A stretch of DNA of 12,856 nucleotides. Origin: UBA8950 sp034411635 (lineage in GTDB: Bacteria; Chloroflexota; Anaerolineae; Anaerolineales; Villigracilaceae). The translations under genes and the position numbers were made by a program. This document shows, one piece after another, positions 6,140 to 12,856 of the stretch (positions are counted from its first letter, which is position 1; each line of letters opens with the position of its first letter). Location of the stretch: assembly GCA_034411635.1 (NCBI GenBank), contig DAOUML010000260.1, forward strand, positions 1 to 12,856, written 5' to 3'. The notes under the pieces are model-generated. The model was not told the origin of the DNA, made no database searches, and saw only the letters and a list, made by a program, of their open reading frames with translations.

Positions 6140-7154
6140 ATTTTCTGGCGCTGAGCAATTGACCGCCATACGGAATCAATCCAACCAGTGGATGCGGCAG
6201 GTATGGCTCTTCCAGATATGCCATTTCTTCAGACTCTAATTTTACCGACAGAGAATCGACTGCGCTTTCCAGTTGGGAGAGTTTGGTCGCCCCGATAACC
6301 GGCGCGACGACAGGCGGTTTTTGCAACATCCAGGCCAGGGCAACATGCGCGCGCGGGACGCCGTGTTTTGCGGCGATTTCGCCCACTCGTTCGATGATAA
6401 GCTTGTCTGAATCTGCGGTAGCGTCATATTTCTGTTTGGCGACGGGGTCTGTTTCAAGACGCTGGGTACTTTCTGACCAATCCCGCGCCAATCGCCCGGA
6501 TGCCAACGGACTATAAGGGGTTGCCGCAATCTTTTCTTCTGCGCAGAGCGGCATCATCTCGCGTTCTTCTTCCCGGTACATCAGGTTGTAGTGATTCTGC
6601 ATCGAGACGAAGCGTGTCCAGCCGTGTTTCTCGTCCACATGCAGCGCCTTTTGGAATTGCCAGGCATACATGGCCGAAGCGCCAATATAGCGGGCTTTGC
6701 CCGCCCGCACAACATCATGCAGGGCTTGCATGGTTTCTTCAATCGGGGTGTTGTAATCCCAACGGTGGACGATGTACAGGTCGACATAATCCATGCCCAG
6801 GCGTTTCAGGCTTTGGTCAATCTGGCTGAGGATATGTTTGCGTGAAAGACCGCCACCGTTCGGCTTCTTGTTCATCGGCACAAAGACCTTCGTCGCAACC
6901 ACTACTTCATCCCGGTTGGCGTAGTCTTTTATTGCTCGCCCAAGAATTTCTTCACTGTTGCCGTAGGCGTAGGCGTTCGCCGTATCGAAGAAGTTGACCC
7001 CCAAATCCAACGCCCGTTTGATGATCACGCGGCTGTCTTCTTCATTGAGCGCCCAGGGATTATGAACCCAGCCTTCAGCCGAGCCAAAACTCATGCAGCC
7101 CAGGCAAATCGGGGATACATCCATTCCGGTATTGCCAAGTTTTACATATTCCAT
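6138..7154 (-). CDS. Aldo/keto reductase (YajO-like), second gene of the merR operon
   Basis: A 338-residue NADP-dependent aldo/keto reductase, paralogous to the next gene but clearly diverged. The tetrad is Asp57 and Tyr62 in FFDTANAYAYG, Lys89 in VVATKV and His130 in DLYIVHRWD. IGASAM (near 157-162), MQNHYNL, ATPYSPLASGRLAR and the NADP-phosphate segment IGATKLSQLESAV follow. The end EEPYLPHPLVG is typical of YajO/IolS-type members; 13 further residues run up to a stop codon partly supplied by the dispersed repeat. The start at 7154 is chosen over an in-frame ATG 22 codons upstream: AAAGGAGA precedes it, and the longer form would overlap the regulator and add a lysine-rich tail unlike the family. 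It lies 13 bases after the merR-type gene, so the two are co-transcribed. Probable role: reducing toxic aldehydes. Confidence 0.93.
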   Translation of the reverse strand: MEYVKLGNTGMDVSPICLGCMSFGSAEGWVHNPWALNEEDSRVIIKRALDLGVNFFDTANAYAYGNSEEILGRAIKDYANRDEVVVATKVFVPMNKKPNGGGLSRKHILSQIDQSLKRLGMDYVDLYIVHRWDYNTPIEETMQALHDVVRAGKARYIGASAMYAWQFQKALHVDEKHGWTRFVSMQNHYNLMYREEEREMMPLCAEEKIAATPYSPLASGRLARDWSESTQRLETDPVAKQKYDATADSDKLIIERVGEIAAKHGVPRAHVALAWMLQKPPVVAPVIGATKLSQLESAVDSLSVKLESEEMAYLEEPYLPHPLVGLIPYGGQLLSARK

Positions 7155-7167
7155 TTCAAGTCTCCTT

Positions 7168-7554
7168 TCATTTTTCTGATTGAACCATCTCTTTTTCTTT
7201 GCCCAAAATTGCTTTTTCATAAATCTCGATTTTGTGATTTAACAAATCGAGCGTTTTCTGCATTTCGGCAATGCGCGTTTCCAGCAGGTTACGCTGCTCG
7301 ACCAGGATTTCCTTGCGGGCTTCGATAGTGCTGTCACCCTGCTCGATGAGTTCCATGTAATCAATCAGCACCTCGATGGGCAGGCCCGCGCTGCGCATAC
7401 ATTTGACAAACTCAACCCGCCGGATGTCGGGTTCGCTGTAATCACGGATGCCGCTGTCGGTACGGGTTACGCTGGGGAGCAACCCAATCCGCTCGTAGTA
7501 GCGCAAGGTATCAGGCGAAAGACCAAACTTTTCACTGACTTCTGCAATTTTCAT
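7168..7554 (-). CDS. MerR-family regulator, AdhR/NmlR-like, first gene of the AKR operon
   Basis: A 128-residue MerR-type activator. The N-terminal winged helix-turn-helix is clear (MKIAEVSEKFGLSPDTLRYY, the GLLP turn at 24-27, and SGIRDYSEPDIRRVEFV). A long coiled-coil dimerisation helix spans about 70-120, with a charged tail. It lacks the metal-binding cysteine arrangement of MerR, ZntR or CueR. The single cysteine, Cys52 in FVKCMRSAGL, is at the position of AdhR Cys52 and of the equivalent cysteine in NmlR-type proteins, where reactive aldehydes modify it. The ATG at 7554 has GAGGTGA upstream and is about 12 bases from the predicted transcription start. It heads the operon with two aldo/keto reductases and sits behind its own 19-bp-spacer promoter, so positive autoregulation is likely. 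The exact inducer is inferred. Confidence 0.93.
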   Translation of the reverse strand: MKIAEVSEKFGLSPDTLRYYERIGLLPSVTRTDSGIRDYSEPDIRRVEFVKCMRSAGLPIEVLIDYMELIEQGDSTIEARKEILVEQRNLLETRIAEMQKTLDLLNHKIEIYEKAILGKEKEMVQSEK

Positions 7555-7572
7555 AGTTCACCTCGTGCCAAT

Positions 7573-7603
7573 AGTGTATCACCTGGAGTCAACTCCAAGT
7601 CAA
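7573..7603 (-). promoter_or_regulatory. MerR-type promoter with 19-bp spacer and dyad operator
   Basis: On the minus strand TTGACT (7603-7598) and TACACT (7578-7573) are separated by exactly 19 bases, the over-long spacer that MerR-family proteins shorten by twisting DNA. The spacer holds TGGAGT (7584-7589) facing ACTCCA (7592-7597), a perfect dyad around two bases, extended by a further AC/GT pair across a mismatch (7581-7600). The predicted start of transcription is near 7566. AdhR/NmlR-type regulators are known for operators of this TTGACTTNGAGT style. Confidence 0.9.
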
Positions 7604-7727
7604 GGGTTATGATAAATCAAAATTAAGTTTTGCGTTCACTGGCGCAGCCATATCGTGACCAAAACGATTACCAGATTGGCAAAAATTGGTTTTGACCACC
7701 TTGATTCAAAAGTGTCTGGTAAACCGC

Positions 7728-7756
7728 TTGCCCCGTCTCAACTTTTCACGTACAAT
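7728..7756 (+). promoter_or_regulatory. Probable sigma-70-type promoter of moxR
   Basis: TTGCCC (7728-7733), a 17-base spacer and TACAAT (7751-7756) match four and five of six consensus positions. The transcript would begin near 7763, about 24 bases before the ATG at 7787, with AAAGGAC as ribosome binding site. This supports that ATG over the in-frame one at 7655. Confidence 0.55.
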
Positions 7757-7786
7757 CAAATCATCTCCAATCCAAAGGACAGCCCC

Positions 7787-8737
7787 ATGACCGACTTGAA
7801 AGCATTTGGCGAAACCCTTTTCAAAAACATCGAAACCGTCATCATTGGCAAACGCAACGCCCTCGACCTGATCACCATCGGCCTGCTTTGCCAGGGACAC
7901 GTCCTCATCGAAGACGTGCCAGGCGTCGGCAAGACGGTGCTGGCCCGCGCGCTGGCCAGGTCGCTCGGCTGCGCCTTTAACCGTCTGCAATTCACCCCCG
8001 ATATGCTGCCCTCCGATGTGACCGGCACCTCCATCTTCAACCAGGAAACCCGCAAATTTGAGTTCCGCCCCGGCCCGCTCTTCGGACAAATCATTCTGGC
8101 CGACGAAATTAACCGCGCCACGCCCAAAACCCAGGCCGCCCTGCTCGAAGCCATGGAAGAACGCCAGGTCACGGTCGACGGCCAGACCCACATCCTGCCG
8201 CGCCCGTTTATGGTGCTGGCAACCCAAAACCCGATCGAATACGAAGGCACTTTCCCACTGCCCGAAGCCCAACTCGACCGCTTCCTGCTGCGACTGCGCA
8301 TGGGCTACCCCCGCCAGGACGAGGAAATTCTCATCCTCGAAAATCAGCAAACCCGCCATCCGATTGAAAGCATCCAACCGGTTCTCAGCGCCGAAGAAGT
8401 GTTGGCCGCCGCCGAAGCCGTGCGCGCCATTTTCGTCTCCCCGGCGGTCAAACGCTACATCACCGACCTCGTCCAGCGCACTCGCCAGCATTCCGATATT
8501 TACCTGGGCGCCAGTCCGCGCGGTTCGCTGGCCCTCTTCCGCGCCTCGCAGGCCCGCGCCGGTATTTTGGGCCGCGATTACGTCCTGCCCGACGATGTCA
8601 AGGCCCTGGCCGGGGCCATCCTGTCGCACCGCATCATCGTCAACCCCGCCGCCCGCCTGCGCGATGTCACCGCCGAAAAATTGGTACAGGAAATCGTCAA
8701 AGCCGTTCCCGTCCCCGGCGGAACCTTCGACGCCTGA
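7787..8737 (+). CDS. MoxR-family AAA+ ATPase
   Basis: A 316-residue AAA+ ATPase of the MoxR family, chaperone-like proteins that usually remodel or activate a partner containing a von Willebrand A-like domain. Seen: Walker A VPGVGKT (44-50), Walker B IILADEIN (102-109, Asp106 and Glu107), the adjacent family block RATPKTQAALLEAMEE, sensor 1 LATQNP (143-148), arginine-finger region LPEAQLDRF and the sensor 2-like ASPRGSLAL. The length is standard. The ATG at 7787 is preceded by AAAGGAC and by a plausible promoter; the 44-residue in-frame extension upstream is not family-like. The stop is one base before the DUF58 start, so the two are translationally coupled. An AAA+ ATPase next to DUF58 is one of the best-known MoxR gene pairs. 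The client and process here are unknown. Confidence 0.94.
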   Translation: MTDLKAFGETLFKNIETVIIGKRNALDLITIGLLCQGHVLIEDVPGVGKTVLARALARSLGCAFNRLQFTPDMLPSDVTGTSIFNQETRKFEFRPGPLFGQIILADEINRATPKTQAALLEAMEERQVTVDGQTHILPRPFMVLATQNPIEYEGTFPLPEAQLDRFLLRLRMGYPRQDEEILILENQQTRHPIESIQPVLSAEEVLAAAEAVRAIFVSPAVKRYITDLVQRTRQHSDIYLGASPRGSLALFRASQARAGILGRDYVLPDDVKALAGAILSHRIIVNPAARLRDVTAEKLVQEIVKAVPVPGGTFDA

Positions 8738-8738
8738 C

Positions 8739-10058
8739 ATGCGCAACCCGGCCCGTCTCTTCCTGCTGCTGCTTTTTTTCGCAGGGCTGACAGGAACCCT
8801 CCTCAATGGCGCGGTCATCTACGTCCGGTTGATGTACCTGAGCGGTCTGCTGCTCGCCTCGGCCTGGCTGTGGACTTTTCTCTCCCTGCGCCGCTTGCGG
8901 CTGACGCGTCAGGCGCGTTCCTTGCGCGCCTCGGTGGGCGATGTCTTTGAAGAAAATTTTGACCTGCAAAACGACAGCCGCCTGCCGCGTTTGTGGGTCG
9001 AGGTCGAAAACCTGTCCAATTTGCCGCAGGCCGCCGGCTCTCGTTTGCTCACCAATCTAGGGGGAAGACAGAATCGCTCGTACCTGGCCCGAACCTGGCT
9101 CAACCGCCGCGGCGTTTACCGTCTCGGGCCGACCTCGCTCGCATCCGGCGACCCGTTTGGCCTGTTTACCGTTAAACGAACCCTTTCCCATGCCGATTCC
9201 TTGCTCGTCTTTCCGCTGATTCTGCCCATCGACGATTTTCCCTCCCCGGCAGGTTATCTGCCCGGCGGCAAAGCCATCCGCCAGAAATCGCTCGAAATCA
9301 CGCCCCACGCTTCGGGCGTGCGCGAATACGTCTACGGCGACCCGCTCAAACGCATCCACTGGCCCACCAGCGCGCGCCGCAACCGCATCATGGTCAAGGA
9401 ATTCGAGCAGGACCCGCAAGCCGAAATCTGGCTCTTTCTGGACGCCGAAGCCAGCGTCCACCACGCCCGGGCCGAAGCGCCCCAACCCAAATGGCACGAC
9501 TGGACCTTACATCGCCGTCCGCAATTTTCGCTGCCACCCGAAACCATCGAGTACGCCGCCACAATTACGGCCTCCCTGGCGCATTATTTTCTCAGCCAGC
9601 GCCGCGCCGTTGGGCTGGTCTCTGAAGGCCCGGCCTATACCGTCATCCCGGCGGAACGCAGTGAGCGCCAGGAAGTCAAACTGCTCGAAACCCTGGCTTT
9701 TGTGCAGCCCGCTGGCCGCCTGCCCCTCGTCAGCCTGGTGGACGCTGTCGCCGCGCGAATCCCTTACGGGTCGAGCGCGCTGATGGTGACATCTTCTGCG
9801 CGGCAGGATGTGCTGCTCGCGGTCGAAAACGCCGCCCGGCGTGGACTCAGTCCCGTCGTCATCCTGCTTGATCCGAAAACGTTTGGCTGGCATACCTCGA
9901 ATCAGCCGCTCTTTGAGCGTTTGCTGGCGCGGGGCGTGCCGGTTTGCCGCGTGGCCTGCGGCGACGATTTGGCCGCGACCCTTTCGGCTTTTGCCGCCCA
10001 AAACCGAACCCAGGAGCAACCCTTATGGAAAAAACAACCGTTCGCATTCTCGATTTAG
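8739..10058 (+). CDS. DUF58 domain membrane protein, partner of MoxR
   Basis: A 439-residue protein. Two N-terminal membrane helices (about 6-22 and 27-48) are followed by a basic stop RRLRLTRQAR. A beta-rich middle part (RGVYRLGPTSLASGDPFGLF, 124-143) and the hallmark DUF58 block GVREYVYGDPLKRIHW (193-208) come next, then a vWA-like C-terminal half. Where a MIDAS motif DxSxS would be expected, the sequence reads DAEAS (235-239), so the first serine is replaced by Glu and metal binding may be altered. An insertion rich in His, Trp and Pro follows (about 240-268). The ATG at 8739 is fixed by coupling to moxR (one-base gap). The same frame stays open far back through moxR, but that is a shadow. 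The last 34 bases overlap the next gene. Function beyond the MoxR partnership is not known. Confidence 0.9.
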   Translation: MRNPARLFLLLLFFAGLTGTLLNGAVIYVRLMYLSGLLLASAWLWTFLSLRRLRLTRQARSLRASVGDVFEENFDLQNDSRLPRLWVEVENLSNLPQAAGSRLLTNLGGRQNRSYLARTWLNRRGVYRLGPTSLASGDPFGLFTVKRTLSHADSLLVFPLILPIDDFPSPAGYLPGGKAIRQKSLEITPHASGVREYVYGDPLKRIHWPTSARRNRIMVKEFEQDPQAEIWLFLDAEASVHHARAEAPQPKWHDWTLHRRPQFSLPPETIEYAATITASLAHYFLSQRRAVGLVSEGPAYTVIPAERSERQEVKLLETLAFVQPAGRLPLVSLVDAVAARIPYGSSALMVTSSARQDVLLAVENAARRGLSPVVILLDPKTFGWHTSNQPLFERLLARGVPVCRVACGDDLAATLSAFAAQNRTQEQPLWKKQPFAFSI

Positions 10059-10927
10059 CGTTCAAGGGCCAGGCCAGCGCGATTGCGGCCTACGCCATCC
10101 CGCACCCGGACGGGGTTGCGCTGGTCGAATCCGGCCCCGGCTCAACCGTTCCAGCGCTGGAGCGCGCGCTGGCGAGCCTTGGCTTTGGCTTGCGCGATGT
10201 CACCCACGTCTTTCTGACCCACATTCATCTCGACCACGGCGGGGCGGCGGGGGTTTTGTCGCAGCAGGGGGCCCAGGTTTGCGTTCATGCCAACGGCGCG
10301 CCGCACCTGCTCAACCCCGAAAAACTGATTGCCTCGGCCACCCGCATTTACGGCGACCAGATGCAGCCGCTCTGGGGCGATTTTCTGCCCGTCGCGCCCG
10401 AAAAACTGACGATTTTGGGCGATGGCGAGCAAGTTGCGCTGGGCGGCGGGCTGAAGGTGCTGGCCCTCGATACTCCCGGCCATGCCGAACATCACCTGTC
10501 GTATTTTTGCGAGGGCTACTGCTTCACCGGCGACGTGGGCGGAATTCGCATTTCGGCTTATCCCTACCTGCGCCTGCCCTTTGTGCCGCCCGAATTGCAC
10601 CTCGAAAAATGGCACGCCTCGATTGATAAATTGCAGGCCCTGGATGCGCGCCACGTTGTCCCGACTCACTTTGGCATTTTCGACGACCCCGACTGGCATT
10701 TCGAGGCCATCCACCGCGTGCTGGACGAAGTCGATGGCTGGCTGACCGAAGTCATGCCCGCCGACCCGCCCATTGAGGCGTTGCGCGAGAAATTTGTAAC
10801 CTGGATGGAAGCCCAGGGCCGCGCCATCGGCTTGCCGGATGACGTGCGCGAAGCCTACCTGCTCGCGAATCCCCTCGGCATGAGCGCGGATGGGTTGCAA
10901 CGCTACTGGCGGAAGTTCAGGGTGTAG
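10025..10927 (+). CDS. Metallo-beta-lactamase-fold hydrolase
   Basis: A 300-residue cytoplasmic MBL-fold protein with no signal peptide. The metal ligands are complete: His66, His68, Asp70 and His71 in THIHLDHGG, His153 in DTPGHAEHH, Asp170 in FTGDVGG and His215 in VPTHFG, enough for a dinuclear site. The pattern resembles glyoxalase II/RNase Z-like hydrolases more than true beta-lactamases. About 80 residues of helical C-terminal domain follow the core (WLTEVMPADPPIEALREKF onward). The start at 10025 has AGGAG upstream and overlaps the DUF58 gene by 34 bases in another frame, which points to coupled translation; the in-frame ATG 27 codons upstream gives an unlikely Arg/Pro-rich leader. The substrate cannot be told. 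No intrinsic terminator is visible after it. Confidence 0.92.
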   Translation: MEKTTVRILDLAFKGQASAIAAYAIPHPDGVALVESGPGSTVPALERALASLGFGLRDVTHVFLTHIHLDHGGAAGVLSQQGAQVCVHANGAPHLLNPEKLIASATRIYGDQMQPLWGDFLPVAPEKLTILGDGEQVALGGGLKVLALDTPGHAEHHLSYFCEGYCFTGDVGGIRISAYPYLRLPFVPPELHLEKWHASIDKLQALDARHVVPTHFGIFDDPDWHFEAIHRVLDEVDGWLTEVMPADPPIEALREKFVTWMEAQGRAIGLPDDVREAYLLANPLGMSADGLQRYWRKFRV

Positions 10928-10985
10928 ATTCAGTACAAACGTCAATCCAGAATGTGACAGAGGGTACATGACCGGGGCAGGTCGC

Positions 10986-11096
10986 TATGATAAAATTTGT
11001 ATTGTGGCGGGGTTTCCGTCACCTGTGAATTACATAGCCTCTCGACTGCGCGGCGCTCGGGGCGAAACCTTCCAATTTCCATTCTTAAACAAGGAG
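10986..11096 (+). promoter_or_regulatory. Possible promoter and ~108-base leader of argF
   Basis: TATGAT (10986-10991), or the overlapping TAAAAT (10991-10996), can serve as -10; only weak -35 candidates lie upstream (GGTACA or ATGACC). If used, the leader before the ATG at 11106 is about 108 bases long and ends in the ribosome binding site AAGGAG. No ARG box, T-box or obvious attenuator stem was recognised. Confidence 0.35.
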
Positions 11097-11105
11097 ACTG
11101 AAAGT

Positions 11106-12029
11106 ATGAAACATTTCCTCGATGTTGCCGATTATTCCCCGGCAGAAATCCAAGATTTGTTAGACCTGGCGATTCGCTTGAAAAAAGAGCATTTTGCTCA
11201 GGGTAATCCGCCGCTGTTCAAAGGCAAGGTGTTGGGCATGATTTTCCAGAAACCCAGCCTGCGCACGCGCGTTTCGTTCGATATGGCCATGCGCCACATG
11301 GGCGGTGACGCGCTTTATCTTTCGCCCAATGAAATTGGGCTGGGCAAGCGTGAGTCTATTGCGGATGTGGCCCGGGTCATGTCTGGTTATGTGCAGGTGG
11401 TCATGGCGCGCGTTTTCGATCATGCCCACGTTGTCGAATTGGCGAAGTGGTCTTCGGTGCCGGTCATCAACGGCCTGAGCGATTTTAGCCACCCCTGTCA
11501 GGCCATGGCCGATGCCCAGACCATTATCGAGAAATTTGGCCCGATGAAAGGTTTGAATGTCTCGTATGTGGGCGATGGCAATAATGTGGCTGTTTCGCTG
11601 ATGCACATTGTCGTCATGCTGGGCGGTAATTTTACGATTGCCAACCCTGAAGGCTATGATATGCCCGCTGTCGCCATTGAGACCGGCCAAAAATTGGCCG
11701 CCGCCAGTGGCGCGAAAATCAACCTGCTGCGCGACCCGCACGAAGCCGTTAAAGGCGCGCAGGTTATTTACACCGATACCTGGACCAGCATGGGGCAGGA
11801 AGAAGAAACCGCCAAGCGCGAAGCCGTCTTCCCGCCCTATCAGGTCAATGCCAAACTGGTCAGCGAAGCCGATAAGGATGTGATTGTGATGCACTGCCTG
11901 CCGGCCCACCGCAACCATGAACTAACCGACGATGTGGCCGACGGGCCGCACTCGGCCATCTTCCCGCAGGCGCATAACCGTCTTCATGCTCAAAAAGCCG
12001 TCCTGGCCCGTTTGCTTGGCGTTGCGTAG
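11106..12029 (+). CDS. argF: Ornithine carbamoyltransferase
   Basis: A 307-residue cytoplasmic enzyme that joins carbamoyl phosphate and ornithine to citrulline in arginine biosynthesis. The carbamoyl-phosphate loop is SLRTR (51-55), where most OTCs have STRTR. HPCQ (129-132), the ornithine-side DGNN (157-160), DTWTSMG (224-230) and HCLP (263-266) follow, with the normal tail NRLHAQKAVL. The SMG loop and HCLPAHR favour true ornithine specificity over acetyl- or succinylornithine transcarbamylases, although the SLRTR variant also occurs in those. The ATG at 11106 is supported by AAGGAG nine bases upstream and by the family-typical start MKHFLDVADYS. The neighbouring aminotransferase gene begins 12 bases after the stop, so the pair handles the ornithine branch point. 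A catabolic (arcB-like) role is not excluded but no arcA or arcC is seen. Confidence 0.94.
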   Translation: MKHFLDVADYSPAEIQDLLDLAIRLKKEHFAQGNPPLFKGKVLGMIFQKPSLRTRVSFDMAMRHMGGDALYLSPNEIGLGKRESIADVARVMSGYVQVVMARVFDHAHVVELAKWSSVPVINGLSDFSHPCQAMADAQTIIEKFGPMKGLNVSYVGDGNNVAVSLMHIVVMLGGNFTIANPEGYDMPAVAIETGQKLAAASGAKINLLRDPHEAVKGAQVIYTDTWTSMGQEEETAKREAVFPPYQVNAKLVSEADKDVIVMHCLPAHRNHELTDDVADGPHSAIFPQAHNRLHAQKAVLARLLGVA

Positions 12030-12041
12030 CGAGTGATGAGT

Positions 12042-12856
12042 ATGAATAGCCAACAATTTGTTGAATTGGAAGAAAAACATGGCGCGCATAACTATCATCC
12101 GTTGGATGTGGTGATCGAACGCGGCGAAGGCGTCTGGGTCTATGACGTAGACGGCAAAAAGTATCTCGATTGTCTCTCGGCTTATTCAGCGGTCAATCAA
12201 GGGCATGTCAACCCACGCATCCTGAACGCCATGCTCGAACAGGCCAAAACCGTTACCTTGAGCTCGCGCGCTTTCCGCAGCGCCCAGTTGCCGCTCTTTT
12301 ATCAGGACTTGTGTGAGTATAGCGGCTACGAGATGTGTATTTTGATGAACTCCGGCGCAGAAGGGGTCGAAACGGCGGTTAAACTGGCTCGTAAATGGGC
12401 TTATGTGGTCAAAGGCGTGCCGCGCCATCAGGCCGAAATCGTTGTAGCGGAAGGCAACTTCCACGGGCGCACCACCACCGTCATTTCATTTTCAACCGAG
12501 CCAAGTTATAAAGAGAACTTTGGGCCGTTTACGCCCGGCTTCCTTGCTGTTCCTTACGGCGATGCTGAAGCCTTTGAGAAAGTTATCACCCCTAACACGG
12601 CGGCCATTTTGCTGGAGCCGATTCAGGGCGAAGCGGGCGTGGTCATTCCGCCGGCGGGCTATCTGAAAAAAGTGGCTGAACTTTGCAAAAAATACAATAT
12701 ACTTTTCATTGTTGATGAAATTCAGACCGGTCTGTGCCGCACCGGGCGCAGATTCGCCCATCATTACGAAGAAGGCGTCCGCCCGGATATGCTCGTGATT
12801 GGCAAAGCCCTTTCGGGTGGGTTTTACCCGATTTCAGCGGTTTTGGCCGATACGCC
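12042..12856 (+). CDS. rocD: Ornithine aminotransferase, N-terminal two thirds (3' end outside window)
   Basis: A class-III PLP-dependent aminotransferase, 271 complete codons visible of an expected ~400. It converts ornithine and 2-oxoglutarate to glutamate 5-semialdehyde and glutamate. The N-terminal GAHNYHPLDVVIERGEG, LSAYSAVNQGH (45-55), SRAF (75-78), NSGAEGVETAVKLARKW (103-119), GNFHGRT (138-144), EPIQGEAGV (192-200), DEIQTGLCRTGR (225-236, with Asp225) and the PLP-lysine motif GKALSGG (Lys255) follow eukaryotic and Bacillus ornithine aminotransferases closely. The start is uncertain between ATG 12036 and ATG 12042 (same frame); 12042 leaves a GAG eight bases upstream. The short gap to argF implies one transcript. 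The frame stays open to the window end. Confidence 0.94.
   Translation, partial: MNSQQFVELEEKHGAHNYHPLDVVIERGEGVWVYDVDGKKYLDCLSAYSAVNQGHVNPRILNAMLEQAKTVTLSSRAFRSAQLPLFYQDLCEYSGYEMCILMNSGAEGVETAVKLARKWAYVVKGVPRHQAEIVVAEGNFHGRTTTVISFSTEPSYKENFGPFTPGFLAVPYGDAEAFEKVITPNTAAILLEPIQGEAGVVIPPAGYLKKVAELCKKYNILFIVDEIQTGLCRTGRRFAHHYEEGVRPDMLVIGKALSGGFYPISAVLADT

Noticed and set aside
7605..7620. TATGATAAA as a plus-strand -10 upstream of moxR
   Set aside because: No acceptable -35 at 16-19 bases; the TTGCCC-17-TACAAT pair closer to the gene is better.
8058..8738. Long in-frame extension of the DUF58 reading frame back through moxR
   Set aside because: The translated stretch is a Pro/Ser/Arg/Lys-rich frame-shifted reading of moxR. 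The moxR frame has every AAA+ motif, and the DUF58 start at 8739 is fixed by its membrane helices and coupling to the moxR stop.
7706..8818. 370-codon open frame antisense to moxR
   Set aside because: Low-complexity Gly/Ala/Asp/Phe-rich composition typical of the complement of GC-biased coding sequence; no recognisable domain.
11071..11096. Similarity between the argF leader (ATTTCCATTCTTAAAC) and the dus upstream region (ACTTCCATTCTTGAAC)
   Set aside because: Only about 14 of 16 AT-rich bases with no extension on either side; likely chance.
10928..11105. Riboswitch, T-box or ARG box in the argF leader
   Set aside because: I found no stable alternating stems, T-box sequence or arginine-repressor palindrome; a covariance-model search would decide.
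11160..11918. 252-codon open frame antisense to argF
   Set aside because: Shadow of a well-supported gene; composition rich in His, Asn and Ile with no family features.
1..12856. CRISPR array, tRNA/rRNA genes, insertion sequence, prophage or defence system
   Set aside because: No regularly spaced repeats, no tRNA cloverleaf, no transposase or integrase, and no nuclease or toxin-antitoxin-like ORF was seen on either strand.

Overview
This window looks like a chromosomal segment from a moderately GC-rich, free-living bacterium. I lean towards Chloroflexota (Anaerolineae-like), because of the short-Q-loop cytochrome bd genes led by an Rrf2 regulator, the MoxR/DUF58 pair, the rocD-type aminotransferase next to a carbamoyltransferase, and the nested-hairpin dispersed repeats. 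That placement is inference; there is no rRNA or marker gene to confirm it. No phage, transposase, CRISPR array or tRNA is visible.

Layout. (1) 1-445: 3' end of a gene resembling the C-terminus of bacterial aldehyde:ferredoxin oxidoreductases. (2) 446-657: non-coding, with two nested hairpins, one of them a dispersed repeat. (3) 658-1623: a tRNA-dihydrouridine synthase (DusB/NifR3 type), facing a strong bidirectional terminator at 1639-1675. (4) 4642-1696, minus strand: a three-gene operon, Rrf2 Fe-S regulator - cydA - cydB, encoding a cytochrome bd quinol oxidase. Its upstream region (4643-4760) is packed with inverted repeats. (5) 4703-5044: non-coding, with operator-like palindromes, a decayed repeat copy, three tandem decamers and a long stem-loop. 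(6) 7554-5045, minus strand: a MerR-family (AdhR/NmlR-like) regulator followed by two aldo/keto reductases, driven by a textbook MerR promoter with a 19-bp spacer. (7) 7787-10927, plus strand: MoxR ATPase - DUF58 protein - metallo-beta-lactamase-fold hydrolase, tightly packed with overlaps. (8) 11106-12856, plus strand: ornithine carbamoyltransferase and the 5' part of ornithine aminotransferase.

How they work together. The cyd operon gives a high-affinity respiratory oxidase under a probable Fe-S (oxygen, NO or iron) sensor encoded in the same transcript. The MerR-AKR operon looks like an autoregulated response to reactive aldehydes or other electrophiles, and the regulator keeps the cysteine used for sensing in AdhR. 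The argF-rocD pair sits on the two fates of ornithine: citrulline, or glutamate semialdehyde. The MoxR-DUF58 pair is a chaperone-like module whose usual transglutaminase partner is replaced here by an MBL hydrolase. The most interesting non-coding material is the 59-bp dispersed repeat (532-590 and, inverted, 6081-6139) and the layered palindromes in front of the rrf2-cydAB operon.
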